Positions 34,886-43,906 of a stretch of DNA of 64,000 nucleotides are shown piece after piece. The position numbers and the translations under genes are program-made. The stretch comes from Candidatus Bipolaricaulota bacterium (GTDB taxonomy: Bacteria > Bipolaricaulota > Bipolaricaulia > UBA7950 > UBA9294), in the NCBI GenBank assembly GCA_028277345.1, contig JANQGM010000011.1, positions 119,496 to 183,495 on the forward strand, written 5' to 3'. The first letter of the stretch is position 1, and each line of letters starts with the position of its first letter. The notes under the pieces are model-generated. The model was not told the DNA's origin. It saw only the letters and a program-made list of their open reading frames with translations, and ran no database searches.

Positions 34886-36418
34886 TCAACCTCCGTTGCT
34901 CGTGGGGAATAGACCCGAATCTCGCAGCGACGGATAGAGGCGCTGGTACTTCAAGTAGCTATCCTGGTATTTGTCCGTCCACTCCGGGATGGGCTGCTCT
35001 GCTTCCGGACTCGTCGAAACGGCTTCCAGAACGGCCTCGGTGACGGTGCTGTACACGCCGCTTCCTACAGCAGCCAACAGCGCAGCTCCAAACGAAGCCC
35101 CTTCCTCCGCATTGAGCTGACGAAGCGGAACTTCAAGGATGGAAGCGAGAATTCTCCGCCACAATGCGCTACGAATGCCTCCACCTACAACGCGCAACTC
35201 CTCGACCTCGATTCCCAGCTCGGTGATTCGAAGCAGCGAATCTTTCAACGCAAATCCGACGCCTTCCATCACCGATCGAACAAGATGCGATTTCGTGTGT
35301 GCTAAAGAGAGTCCAAGCCATCCCCCTCGGGCATAGGGATCCATGTGCGGCGTCCGCTCACCTGTGAGGTACGGGAGGAAGAGAAGATCATCTGCTCCCG
35401 GCGGAACCGATTCAGCCTCTTGAGTGAGTAGCTCATAGGGATCTCGTCCCATACAACGAGCCGCTGCAACCTCCTCGGTGGCCAGCGCATCCCTAACCCA
35501 TCGCAGGGAGCCGCCTGCTGAGAGCACGACACCCATCAGGTGGTACTTCTCTGGGACCGCATGGCAGCACGCGTGAATCGCTCCATCAGGATCGCAGAGT
35601 GCATTGTCGCTGTGAAAGAAAATAACGCCGGACGTTCCGAGCGAGAGCAATCCTGTTCCCGCTTTGATCACGCCCGCTCCGATCGCGGATGCAGCATTGT
35701 CGCCACCGCCTGCGATGACCGGGGTCCCAACCGGAATTCCCGTCTGCTTTGCCGCGTCTCCCGTCAACCGTCCGCACACATCCGGACCCTCGTAGAGTTC
35801 TGGGAGCCAAGATCGAGGGATGTCGAGTGTCTCGAGAATCTCAGTGGACCAATCCCTCTGCTTCAGATCAAGCAGCAGGGTGCCGGAGGCATCTGACATA
35901 TCTGTGGCAAGCCCGTCGGTCAATCGGAATCGAACGTAGTCCTTGGGAAGTAGAACCTTGCAGACCTTCTTGTAGTTGGATGCTTCGTGATTCCTCAGCC
36001 AGAGGATCTTCGGCGCCTGCCAGCCAGCGAGCGCGGGATTCCCAACGATTTCGCGCAATCGGCGTTGCCCGACAGACCGCTCAATCTGCTCGCATTCGTT
36101 CCCGGTCCGTGCATCGTTCCAGAGCAACGCCGGACGCAAAGGGACTCCATGCTTGTCCAAGAACACGGATCCATGCATTTGCCCAGATAAACCGATGCCA
36201 ATGATCTCGCCACCATTGGCCGAGTCGGCAAGCGAGCGAAGTACAGTCAGCGTCGCAGACCACCAATCCTCTGCATGCTGTTCGGTCCACCCTGGATGCG
36301 GGGTGAGCAGGGGATAGTCAGCAAATGCTTGAGCCTGCACGTCCCCGCCAGGGGAAACGAGAAGACCTTTTACGCCTCCCGTGCCAATGTCCAGTCCGAT
36401 CAGATACCCGTTTGCCAT
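34886..36418 (-). CDS. xylB: Xylulokinase (FGGY family)
   Basis: 510 aa. It begins LIGLDIGTGGVKGLLV, an FGGY nucleotide-binding start, then SGQMHGSVFLDKHG (the GQMHG signature of xylulokinases), GGGDNAASAIGAG and a second ATPase motif VVGGGIRSALWRRILA. It phosphorylates D-xylulose to xylulose 5-phosphate for the pentose phosphate pathway. The ribosome-binding site GAGGT is rather far (15 bases) from the ATG. It directly follows a xylose-isomerase-like gene by 38 bp. Other FGGY kinases are possible but context favours xylulose. Confidence 0.88.
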   Translation of the reverse strand: MANGYLIGLDIGTGGVKGLLVSPGGDVQAQAFADYPLLTPHPGWTEQHAEDWWSATLTVLRSLADSANGGEIIGIGLSGQMHGSVFLDKHGVPLRPALLWNDARTGNECEQIERSVGQRRLREIVGNPALAGWQAPKILWLRNHEASNYKKVCKVLLPKDYVRFRLTDGLATDMSDASGTLLLDLKQRDWSTEILETLDIPRSWLPELYEGPDVCGRLTGDAAKQTGIPVGTPVIAGGGDNAASAIGAGVIKAGTGLLSLGTSGVIFFHSDNALCDPDGAIHACCHAVPEKYHLMGVVLSAGGSLRWVRDALATEEVAAARCMGRDPYELLTQEAESVPPGADDLLFLPYLTGERTPHMDPYARGGWLGLSLAHTKSHLVRSVMEGVGFALKDSLLRITELGIEVEELRVVGGGIRSALWRRILASILEVPLRQLNAEEGASFGAALLAAVGSGVYSTVTEAVLEAVSTSPEAEQPIPEWTDKYQDSYLKYQRLYPSLRDSGLFPTSNGG

Positions 36419-36456
36419 GGCTTGAAGTAGGTGACCTCTACACCTTGAGCGTTCTC

Positions 36457-37518
36457 CTACCCGAGCGACTTTCGGTCGCGAATGATCCGATCGACATAGG
36501 CGCCGTCGAGCCCCAGAACTTCATAGACGATCTCCTGGCCTCGAACCGCATCCTTGTTTCGCCAAGCCTCCTCCAATGCGGCATCATCAATCTTGGCTGC
36601 GAGATCCCAGATGAACTCCCACTGAAGCAGCGCTCTCCGTACAGCCTGCACTTGATCTTCTGTGTATGGGAAAAGATCTGCGCCAATACGCTCTCCATTT
36701 GCGCCGTAGTTTGCGCGCTGCAAGACCTTGGCAAGCTCCAAGGTCTGCATGAAGAATGATGCGCCCGTGATGTTGTCATCATCGAAAGTACCCCACCCAG
36801 AGTTGGCATGGTGATGTCCGAGAAGATTGTTATGGGCGAGCAGAGCGGCATACTCACCCAAGTTCTCCCCATTCATGATCAAGTGCTGCCAGTCCATGTT
36901 GATCTTCAGATTGGTGATGTCGGTGCCACGATCCTTGATCTGGTGGATTGTGAACAACGCCATACCGATATTGCGCATTAGGATGTTCATCGCTGGCTCG
37001 CTGTTCTTGTGTTCGAGCAGCACCGTTACGTCACACGCGTTTGCATACTCGACGGCTTCCTGCATGCCATTGATGAACCATTCCCAAGTCTGCACATAGT
37101 CCACCTGGAAGTTGTAGTTGTATCCCTCGCCCCCTGGCCAGATGATGAACTTCGCGCCGATTTCCGCGGCAAGGTCAATCGCACGCTTGGTGATCGCGAG
37201 ATTCTCCGCCCGCAACGCAGGATCGGGGTTTACGAATGTCCCCATGTGGTACTTCGGATCATTGAACGTCCCCAGTGCAATCGCATAGAGGTCCTTGGTG
37301 TCCAAGGCCTTTTTGATTGAGGGATAGGTGTCCTCATCCACCTCTCCTGGGAAATGGTACTCGAACCCATCGACTAAGTCGTTCAGTCCGACAACGGCAC
37401 GCCTCGTCTTCTCGACCATGGTTTCGGCACCCTCGGCGACGTGATAGCCGTCAGGCATAAAACGCGTTGCATTGGCTCCGAATGCCCAAATCCCTACGCT
37501 GTTCTTGACTCGTTTCAT
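36457..37518 (-). CDS. Xylose-isomerase-like TIM-barrel protein
   Basis: 353 aa with GGAAGGAAGG upstream. It is clearly of the AP-endonuclease-2/xylose-isomerase superfamily: a metal-binding Glu in LLEHKNSEP, an INMDWQH segment, HHHANSGWGTFDDDN as the C-terminal metal site, and WPGGEGYN in place of the WGGREGYE of XylA. It is shorter than class I XylA (about 390) and class II (about 440). It should interconvert an aldose and a ketose. Placement next to xylulokinase supports xylose, but rhamnose or another pentose cannot be excluded. Confidence 0.75.
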   Translation of the reverse strand: MKRVKNSVGIWAFGANATRFMPDGYHVAEGAETMVEKTRRAVVGLNDLVDGFEYHFPGEVDEDTYPSIKKALDTKDLYAIALGTFNDPKYHMGTFVNPDPALRAENLAITKRAIDLAAEIGAKFIIWPGGEGYNYNFQVDYVQTWEWFINGMQEAVEYANACDVTVLLEHKNSEPAMNILMRNIGMALFTIHQIKDRGTDITNLKINMDWQHLIMNGENLGEYAALLAHNNLLGHHHANSGWGTFDDDNITGASFFMQTLELAKVLQRANYGANGERIGADLFPYTEDQVQAVRRALLQWEFIWDLAAKIDDAALEEAWRNKDAVRGQEIVYEVLGLDGAYVDRIIRDRKSLG

Positions 37519-37642
37519 CAGTCAGTCCTTCCTTCCCAAGCTTCGGCGCGACGGAGAAGCTCATCGCTTGTTCCCTTGGATTCTTCCGCTTGCATGTGAG
37601 CAATGAGGCTTCCTCCGTTTGTCACGCCAATCCTCTCATCCG

Positions 37643-39982
37643 CTAGGCCACGCCTGCCGTACTGAAATACGCCCGCGGCCCTTTGATCACTCTGGTCTGC
37701 CCTTCAATCTCGAATGCTCCGGTTAGCCGAATATCACTGGACGACGGCCCGATCAGCACATCTACGCTTCCGGTTTCCACAACCAATTGCATCGTCCGGT
37801 CGTAGAACGCCAGCACGTCCAATGGAAGATGGAATATAACGCGCCGCGCCGCGCCAGACTCGAGAGGAACCCGCACAAACCCCACGAGTTCTTGCACGGG
37901 TCGCGTCACACTCGCATAGGCGCGTCGGATGTAGCACTGCACGATCTCCTCGCCCATCCGGCTGCTTGCATTGGTAACCTCAAGTGAGATCTCGACAGCC
38001 TGCACGTCGCTTTCCATGTGTGTTCGAATCCTGAGGTCTGAGTATCTGAACTCTGAGTACGTACACCCGTGTCCAAACGGAAACAGCGGATCGACCGACT
38101 CATCGACATAATTGTGCCACCACTCGGAGTGGCTTCCGGACGGCTTGTGTGCATAGTGAATTGGGATCTGCCCAACACTCCGGGGGAATGTGATCGGGAG
38201 CTTCCCGCTGGGATTCGTCTCGCCAAAGACGATCTCGGCAGCCGCCTCACCACCAGACTCCCCAGGCAACCACATCTCAAGAATTGCCTGAACCTGGTCC
38301 ACAAACGGAGTCAGAACATAGGGACGTCCGGTCGCCAGGAGCAGGACAACTGGTGTATCGGTTCGCGCCAACTCTAGGATCAGCTCCTCTTGAACTCCGG
38401 GGAGTTTCAGACTTGAGCAGTCCCGCGTCTCGCCACATGTACATTCCTTGGTCAGACCAGATCTGTCTCCCACAACCACAATGGCTAGATCCGCTCGCTG
38501 GGCAGCCTTCACAGCTTCATTGAATTCGCTTCGATCGTCACTTCGAATCTCACAACCCTTGGCGTAGATGACCTTTGATTCGTCTCCTACTTGCGCGCGC
38601 ACGGCATCGAGCACGGTGGTGATCTGAACCGACTCCTTGATCTCATCGAGATTAACCAGCGGTCGAATGAAGCCCTCCCCGGCCATGGCAAACATCAGCT
38701 CCATGTGTGCGGGATAGGCGTAATCGCTCAGCATATTGCGCGCTTCATCTGCACTGGGCCCGATGACGGCAATGGTTTTCCCCGTGGGATCGAACGGGAG
38801 CGTCCCGTCATTTGTGAGCAGAACCATCGACTTGCGCGCCAGATCCAAGGCGAGCGCTCGATCCTGTGCCCGTTGCTTTGGGGCTTCCTCCGGGATGCCC
38901 ACATACGGTGCTTCGAACAATCCAAGCGAGAATTTCTGTCGCAGCACACGCAGGACGGAACGATCCACGATGGCCTCATCGAAGGTACCATCTTGGACAG
39001 CCGCGATCAGTTGCTCGCCGTATCCCATGGGATCCGGGAGCTCAAGATCCAATCCGGCTTCGAGTGCGAGCCGCCCTGCCTTGCCCTCGTCCGCTGCAAC
39101 GAGATGGTGCGTCTTCAGTCGCAAGATCGCTTCGTAGTCGGCAACGACAACGCCCTCGAATCCCCATTCTTCTCGAAGGATTTCTGTAAGCAGTCGCTTT
39201 GACATCGCGCAAGGTACCCCATCGATTTCACTGTAGGAGTTCATCACGCTCATGGCGCCGCTTTCTCGAATCACGGCTTCGAACGGGAATAGGTAAACCT
39301 CGCGAAACTCTCGTTCGCCAAACCGAGAGGGAGCCATGTTCAGCCCCCCATCCGATGCACTGTAGCCGGCAAAATGCTTGACCGTTGCTGCGACGCCGTG
39401 TCGAGGCTCGTCTCCCTGGAGGCCTTGTATATAGGCGGAACCCATGGCTGCCACTAAGTAGGGATCTTCTCCCAGCGTTTCTTCGACGCGGCCCCAGCGT
39501 GGATCTCGAGCGATATCCAGGACCGGAGAGAGCCCTTGGTGAATACCAACTGCGCGCATCTGCCGTCGTAGCGATTCGGTCATGCGTCTAATGACGGATG
39601 GATCCCACGTACTGGCCAGCCCGATTGCCTGAGGATACAGAGGCGATCCCTTCATCAGGAATCCAGCGAGACACTCGTCGTGCATGATGGCAGGAATCCC
39701 GAGGCGCGTTTCCTCGACAAGCACTCTCTGAATTGTGTTGACAAGTTCAGCTGCTTTCGCAGCACCGTACCCGGAGCCCCCTGCTGGTCGAGCGATGTGC
39801 CCCATGCCAGCTGACAGCACTTCCGATGCTCGCGACGGTGAAAAGGCATTGTCCTCAAACAATCGAAAGACCCAGACACCGGCAAGCTGCGCAACCTTCT
39901 CCTCCAACGTCATCTCTGCAAGTAGGAGCTCGGCGCGAACCGAAGGGGCGAGGGTCGAATCACGGTAGCATTGGTCAGTCAT
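37643..39982 (-). CDS. Glycoside hydrolase family 3 (beta-glucosidase or beta-xylosidase)
   Basis: 779 aa from the ATG at 39982, which has CGGGAG upstream and overlaps the stop of the ABC gene by 8 bp. A GH3 N-domain has the family markers RWGRVEETLGEDPYLV and KHFAGY; the nucleophile Asp282 is in VVVADYEAI. GH3_C and a C-terminal fibronectin-III-like domain (about 640-760, VTNASSRMGEEIVQCY) follow. No signal peptide is present, so it should cleave imported oligosaccharides in the cytoplasm. Coupled to an oligosaccharide-type ABC transporter and xylulokinase, a beta-xylosidase role is the best guess. Confidence 0.9.
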   Translation of the reverse strand: MTDQCYRDSTLAPSVRAELLLAEMTLEEKVAQLAGVWVFRLFEDNAFSPSRASEVLSAGMGHIARPAGGSGYGAAKAAELVNTIQRVLVEETRLGIPAIMHDECLAGFLMKGSPLYPQAIGLASTWDPSVIRRMTESLRRQMRAVGIHQGLSPVLDIARDPRWGRVEETLGEDPYLVAAMGSAYIQGLQGDEPRHGVAATVKHFAGYSASDGGLNMAPSRFGEREFREVYLFPFEAVIRESGAMSVMNSYSEIDGVPCAMSKRLLTEILREEWGFEGVVVADYEAILRLKTHHLVAADEGKAGRLALEAGLDLELPDPMGYGEQLIAAVQDGTFDEAIVDRSVLRVLRQKFSLGLFEAPYVGIPEEAPKQRAQDRALALDLARKSMVLLTNDGTLPFDPTGKTIAVIGPSADEARNMLSDYAYPAHMELMFAMAGEGFIRPLVNLDEIKESVQITTVLDAVRAQVGDESKVIYAKGCEIRSDDRSEFNEAVKAAQRADLAIVVVGDRSGLTKECTCGETRDCSSLKLPGVQEELILELARTDTPVVLLLATGRPYVLTPFVDQVQAILEMWLPGESGGEAAAEIVFGETNPSGKLPITFPRSVGQIPIHYAHKPSGSHSEWWHNYVDESVDPLFPFGHGCTYSEFRYSDLRIRTHMESDVQAVEISLEVTNASSRMGEEIVQCYIRRAYASVTRPVQELVGFVRVPLESGAARRVIFHLPLDVLAFYDRTMQLVVETGSVDVLIGPSSSDIRLTGAFEIEGQTRVIKGPRAYFSTAGVA

Positions 39983-40949
39983 TGCATTCTCCCGCATACA
40001 GGTGGCATTTCACCATCACGCTGCCGATCCTGAGATCCTCAGGAAGGTCTGTCCTGCAAATCTCCATCGCTTTCGGACACCTACCGGCAAAGCGACAGCC
40101 TTTCCGCATGTACTCTTCGTGCTCGATGTCCGAGAGCGAAACGCGCTCCGTCCAGCGTCGATTGGGGTCGGCCTCTGGAATGGATTCCCGAAGTAGTTGG
40201 GTGTAGGGATGCTTCGGTTGCATCAGCACATCTTCAACCACTCCAAGCTCGATGAGGTTCCCACGGAACATGATCCCAATGCGATCGCTCACGTAATACG
40301 CGGTGGCAAGATCATGTGTGATATACAATACACTCACGTGCATCTCGTCCCGCAGTTGCTTGAACAGATTCACAATCGACATGCGAAGCGATGCATCGAC
40401 CATGGATACCGGTTCGTCAGCAATCAGGAGTCTTGGGCTTGTGAGCAAAGAGCGAGCGATCGAGACGCGTTGAAGCTGTCCGCCGGAGAATTCACTCGGG
40501 TAGCGGCCCGATACCTCCTCAAAACTCAATCCAACTGCGCGCAGGGTTTCATCGACCATCGTTCGAGCCTTGCCATCCGAATCCGCCAGCTTGTAATTAC
40601 GCACGGTTTCAAAGAAGTAGCGTTCAACGGGGCGGAGTGGATTGAAGGTCTCGAAGGGATTCTGAAAGATCGCCTGCACACCGTGTGAGAGCCACACCTT
40701 GTCGCGCCGTGTGTCTGTCGGAGCTACTGAACGCTTGTGATCGATCGACCCTGCGGTGATCTCCTCAAACCCAAGGATCATGCGCGCGGTCGTCGTCTTG
40801 CCACATCCGCTTTCTCCCGCCAGCGCGAAGATCTCTGAGGTGTTGATGTCGAAACTGACATCATCTACTGCGGTAATTCGCAGGCGTGAGAGGATGCTTC
40901 CGAACGCAAACTCCTTCTTCAGGTTTCGGATTTCAAGCAATGCGCTCAT
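39975..40949 (-). CDS. Oligopeptide/oligosaccharide ABC transporter ATPase (OppF-like)
   Basis: 324 aa from the ATG at 40949 with GGAGGTG upstream. Walker A AGESGCGKTT, Q-loop QNPFETFNPLRP, signature FSGGQLQRVSIARSL, Walker B LLIADEPVSM, H-loop THD, and the Opp-type C-terminal Cys motif CRFAGRCPKAMEIC, which in some family members binds an iron-sulfur cluster. It energises the permeases encoded upstream. Its start overlaps the OppD-like gene by 17 bp, so expression is coupled. Context points to sugar oligomers. Confidence 0.93.
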   Translation of the reverse strand: MSALLEIRNLKKEFAFGSILSRLRITAVDDVSFDINTSEIFALAGESGCGKTTTARMILGFEEITAGSIDHKRSVAPTDTRRDKVWLSHGVQAIFQNPFETFNPLRPVERYFFETVRNYKLADSDGKARTMVDETLRAVGLSFEEVSGRYPSEFSGGQLQRVSIARSLLTSPRLLIADEPVSMVDASLRMSIVNLFKQLRDEMHVSVLYITHDLATAYYVSDRIGIMFRGNLIELGVVEDVLMQPKHPYTQLLRESIPEADPNRRWTERVSLSDIEHEEYMRKGCRFAGRCPKAMEICRTDLPEDLRIGSVMVKCHLYAGECND

Positions 40950-41952
40950 TGACACCTCCTTCGACCAGCCAGCAAGCCACACGATGTTTTCCTGGCATCG
41001 TCTTCATACGAGGCATCTCTTCCCGACATCGTTGCATGACCTGTGGACAACGCGGATGGAATGGGCAGCCGTCCGGTAGGTCAGCCAAGGATGGAGGACT
41101 TCCCGGCGCGCTCTGGCGCATCGTCTTGTCACCGAATCTTGGCAGCGAGTTGATCAGGTACTGGGTGTAGGGATGAAGCGGCTGACCGAAAATGCGATCG
41201 GCAATCGCCTCCTCGATCATCTTGCCTGCATACATAATGCCGATGCGGTCCGCGACATTGGCGTGAACGCCCATATCGTGCGTCACCATAATGATCGTGT
41301 TTTGCAGGGTTTCCTGGATCCCCTTCAACAACTGAATCACGCCTCGCTGGACGACTACATCGAGCGCCGTTGTGGGCTCATCAGCAATCATGATGCGCGG
41401 CCCGAGCAGCGCAGCCAGTGCGATGGTCACGCGTTGCCGCATCCCTCCGGAGAGCTGGTGCGGGTACGCGTTGAGCACTTTCGAGGGCAACCCAAGTTCA
41501 TCAAGATGTCGCCGAGCAATGCGCAGGAAGTCCTTACGCGTCTTGCCGTCGGAATGGCTCTCCAGGAAGTCGCGATAGCTATTCCTCAGTCGTGCCACAG
41601 GATTCAGTACACTCATCGATCCTTGCGGCACGTACGAGATGTGATCCCAACGCAATCGGCGCTTCTGCTCCTTGCTCAGCGCATACACATCCAGCTCGTC
41701 ACCCTTGCGGGCGTAAAAGACCTTGCCCTCCATCACCCGGAGCGGCGGCTCAACTGCAGCGTACAGCGCTTTGAGGAGCGTCGTCTTGCCACAGCCACTC
41801 TCTCCTGCAATGCTGTAAACCTCATTGCCGAGGATTTCGAGATCGACGCCGTTTACAGCCTTGACGACTTTCTCGCACCCGAATGCATCGAGAATGTAGA
41901 ACGTCTTCAGTTGCTCGGTTCGGAGCACCACATTGCGTGCCTTGTCCGTCAT
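40933..41952 (-). CDS. Oligopeptide/oligosaccharide ABC transporter ATPase (OppD-like)
   Basis: 339 aa from the ATG at 41952, which overlaps the OppC-like stop by 4 bp. Walker A AGESGCGKTT, Q-loop YVPQGSMSVLNP, signature LSGGMRQRVTIALAL-type, Walker B MIADEPTTALD, H-loop VTHDMGVH, and the C-terminal CPFHPRCPQVMQRC motif. Partner of the OppF-like ATPase in one transporter. Same locus as the GH3 enzyme. Confidence 0.93.
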   Translation of the reverse strand: MTDKARNVVLRTEQLKTFYILDAFGCEKVVKAVNGVDLEILGNEVYSIAGESGCGKTTLLKALYAAVEPPLRVMEGKVFYARKGDELDVYALSKEQKRRLRWDHISYVPQGSMSVLNPVARLRNSYRDFLESHSDGKTRKDFLRIARRHLDELGLPSKVLNAYPHQLSGGMRQRVTIALAALLGPRIMIADEPTTALDVVVQRGVIQLLKGIQETLQNTIIMVTHDMGVHANVADRIGIMYAGKMIEEAIADRIFGQPLHPYTQYLINSLPRFGDKTMRQSAPGSPPSLADLPDGCPFHPRCPQVMQRCREEMPRMKTMPGKHRVACWLVEGGVNERIA

Positions 41953-42803
41953 TTGCCCCCCACTCGCTGCACACGTGTTCGCGGATCCAAGTACTCGCTG
42001 ATGCTTACCGAAAGCCAGTACAGCGCGATGAACAGCAACACAGACAACACAACCGGTGTGAGCAGCCAGTTCCACTGCCCTAGAAACAATGCCTGCTTGC
42101 TGATCGCCCAATGAAGCATCGTCCCAAGCGTCGGGATATTGATGTCCGTGAGCCCCAGGATGGCCAAGGTCATCTCCATGCCTATCGCCCAGGCCATGTT
42201 GTTGATGAGCGTGGAGAAGATGAGCGGCGTCGCAAAGGGCAGGTATTCCTTCAGCACGAGCTTCAGCGTTCCTGTCCCAGACAGCACAGCCGTCTTCGTG
42301 AACTCCCGTTCCCTGAGACTCAGGATCTGAGAGCGAATCACTCGAGCGTCCCAAGCCCATCCGAAGAACGCCAGCAACAGACCTAGATTCACCAGTGTCA
42401 TGCGCTCCCGAACGAGCAAGGCAAGCATTACGATGATGAGGAACAGTGGCATCACGAGCAATGTGTCCGTAAAGAACATCAGCACCCGGTCGGTTCCGCG
42501 TCCCCGGTAGCCGGCAATCATCCCCACCAGCACCGCAAAGACGCGAGACACAGCCCCCGCAATCACGGAGATGATCAGTGAGTTGCGAACCGCGTAGGTC
42601 GCTTGCCAGAAGATGTCCTGTCCCTTCGCGCTGGTTCCCAAGAAATAGGTCACGGATGGCTTCAGGTTTGGCGGCCCGTGGAACCAGATGAGTGGATCAT
42701 AAGGCGAGAAAGCCGACAGAACCGCCATAATCAGAAGGAACCAGAGGACCAAGAAGCTCAGGGCAAAGCGGTAGTCCTTGAACAGGTCTCTCAATACGCG
42801 CAT
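41949..42803 (-). CDS. ABC transporter permease (OppC/DppC-like)
   Basis: 284 aa. Helix near the N-terminus (FALSFLVLWFLLIMAVLSAF), then FLGTSAKGQDIFWQATYAVRNSL typical of DppC, further helices, and an EAA-type loop (EREFTKTAVLSGTGTLKLVL). It forms half of the membrane channel. The next gene start overlaps its stop by 4 bp. Confidence 0.93.
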   Translation of the reverse strand: MRVLRDLFKDYRFALSFLVLWFLLIMAVLSAFSPYDPLIWFHGPPNLKPSVTYFLGTSAKGQDIFWQATYAVRNSLIISVIAGAVSRVFAVLVGMIAGYRGRGTDRVLMFFTDTLLVMPLFLIIVMLALLVRERMTLVNLGLLLAFFGWAWDARVIRSQILSLREREFTKTAVLSGTGTLKLVLKEYLPFATPLIFSTLINNMAWAIGMEMTLAILGLTDINIPTLGTMLHWAISKQALFLGQWNWLLTPVVLSVLLFIALYWLSVSISEYLDPRTRVQRVGGK

Positions 42804-42816
42804 TCGCTCACCCTTT

Positions 42817-43824
42817 CTATCGGAACCGCACGCGCGGATCGAACAACGGATACAACAAGTCGATCACAAGAATCGCAGTCGTTACACCCAAAATGGAAAG
42901 CGCCGTAATCCCCATGATCAAGTTGTAGTCTCCACTCGTAATTGCGTTGAACAAGAGCGTGCCGACACCCGGATACGAGAAAACGATCTCAGTAATCAGC
43001 GCACCGCTCAGTATCTGTCCTAAGGACAACGCAAGACCCGTGATCTGCGGCAACATTGCGTTTCGCATGATGTATCTCGAAACGATTCGCCCTTCTCGAA
43101 CGCCACCCAGCTTTGCATATTGCACGAAGTCCTCGGCATTCACGTTCTGCACAATCAGCTTCATCGTTTGGAACCAGATCGCCCCGCCAAGGACAACGAG
43201 CGATAGAGCTGGCAGGAATGCATGCCACAAGACATCCCAGATGTAGGTCCACGTGAAGGCAGGCAGTCTCCCAATCGCTGTCCCACCCGCAATGGGGAAC
43301 CATCGAACAACGAAGGCAAAAAGGATGAGTAGGGCAAAGGCAAAAATGTAGTAGGGAAGCGGTCGGACGACCATCGCGAGGGTATCCAGCGCTTTGGACC
43401 ACCTTGACCTTGAGAAGTAGCCGGCCAACGCTCCAACAATGTTGCCGAAGACCCACGAGAGCATGGTGGTCCATAACAACAACCCCGCAGTCCAGGGCAA
43501 GGCTGTGCGGATCAGCTCACTCACTGGGGTTGGGAACTGGAAGAACGAGACTCCGAAATCTCCAGTAAAGGTACGTTTCCAGAAAGCACCGTACTGCTGC
43601 AACAGCGAACCCTCCAACCCATAGAGCTCCTGCAGATCCTCGACCATCGCCTCCATGGACGCAGGATCAAGGTAGGTCCCGCGCGACATGAGTTGTGCAA
43701 TCGTTCGATGAACCGGATCTGAGGGCGTAAATCGCGGAATGAAGAACACTGCTGTGATTCCGAGGAAGATCACCAGGATGTACGAAATCAGTCTCGGAAT
43801 GAGATATCGCTTCACAAACGCCAC
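42817..43824 (-). CDS. ABC transporter permease (OppB/DppB-like)
   Basis: 335 aa from a GTG with GGAGG 8 bases upstream. It begins RYLIPRLISYILVIFLGITAV and carries DVLWHAFLPALSLVV, an EAA loop (EDFVQYAKLGGVREGRIVSR), and an Opp-type C-terminus ending YPLFDPRVRFR. Six membrane helices are visible. It is the second permease of the sugar transporter, 82 bp after the binding protein gene. Confidence 0.93.
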   Translation of the reverse strand: MAFVKRYLIPRLISYILVIFLGITAVFFIPRFTPSDPVHRTIAQLMSRGTYLDPASMEAMVEDLQELYGLEGSLLQQYGAFWKRTFTGDFGVSFFQFPTPVSELIRTALPWTAGLLLWTTMLSWVFGNIVGALAGYFSRSRWSKALDTLAMVVRPLPYYIFAFALLILFAFVVRWFPIAGGTAIGRLPAFTWTYIWDVLWHAFLPALSLVVLGGAIWFQTMKLIVQNVNAEDFVQYAKLGGVREGRIVSRYIMRNAMLPQITGLALSLGQILSGALITEIVFSYPGVGTLLFNAITSGDYNLIMGITALSILGVTTAILVIDLLYPLFDPRVRFR

Positions 43825-43906
43825 TAAACCTGCCTCCTGTCCGTCATTATTGATAAGGAGGCCCCCGGGTCGGCACCGCCTTCCCAGGGGCGTGTTGCAT
43901 CCTGAG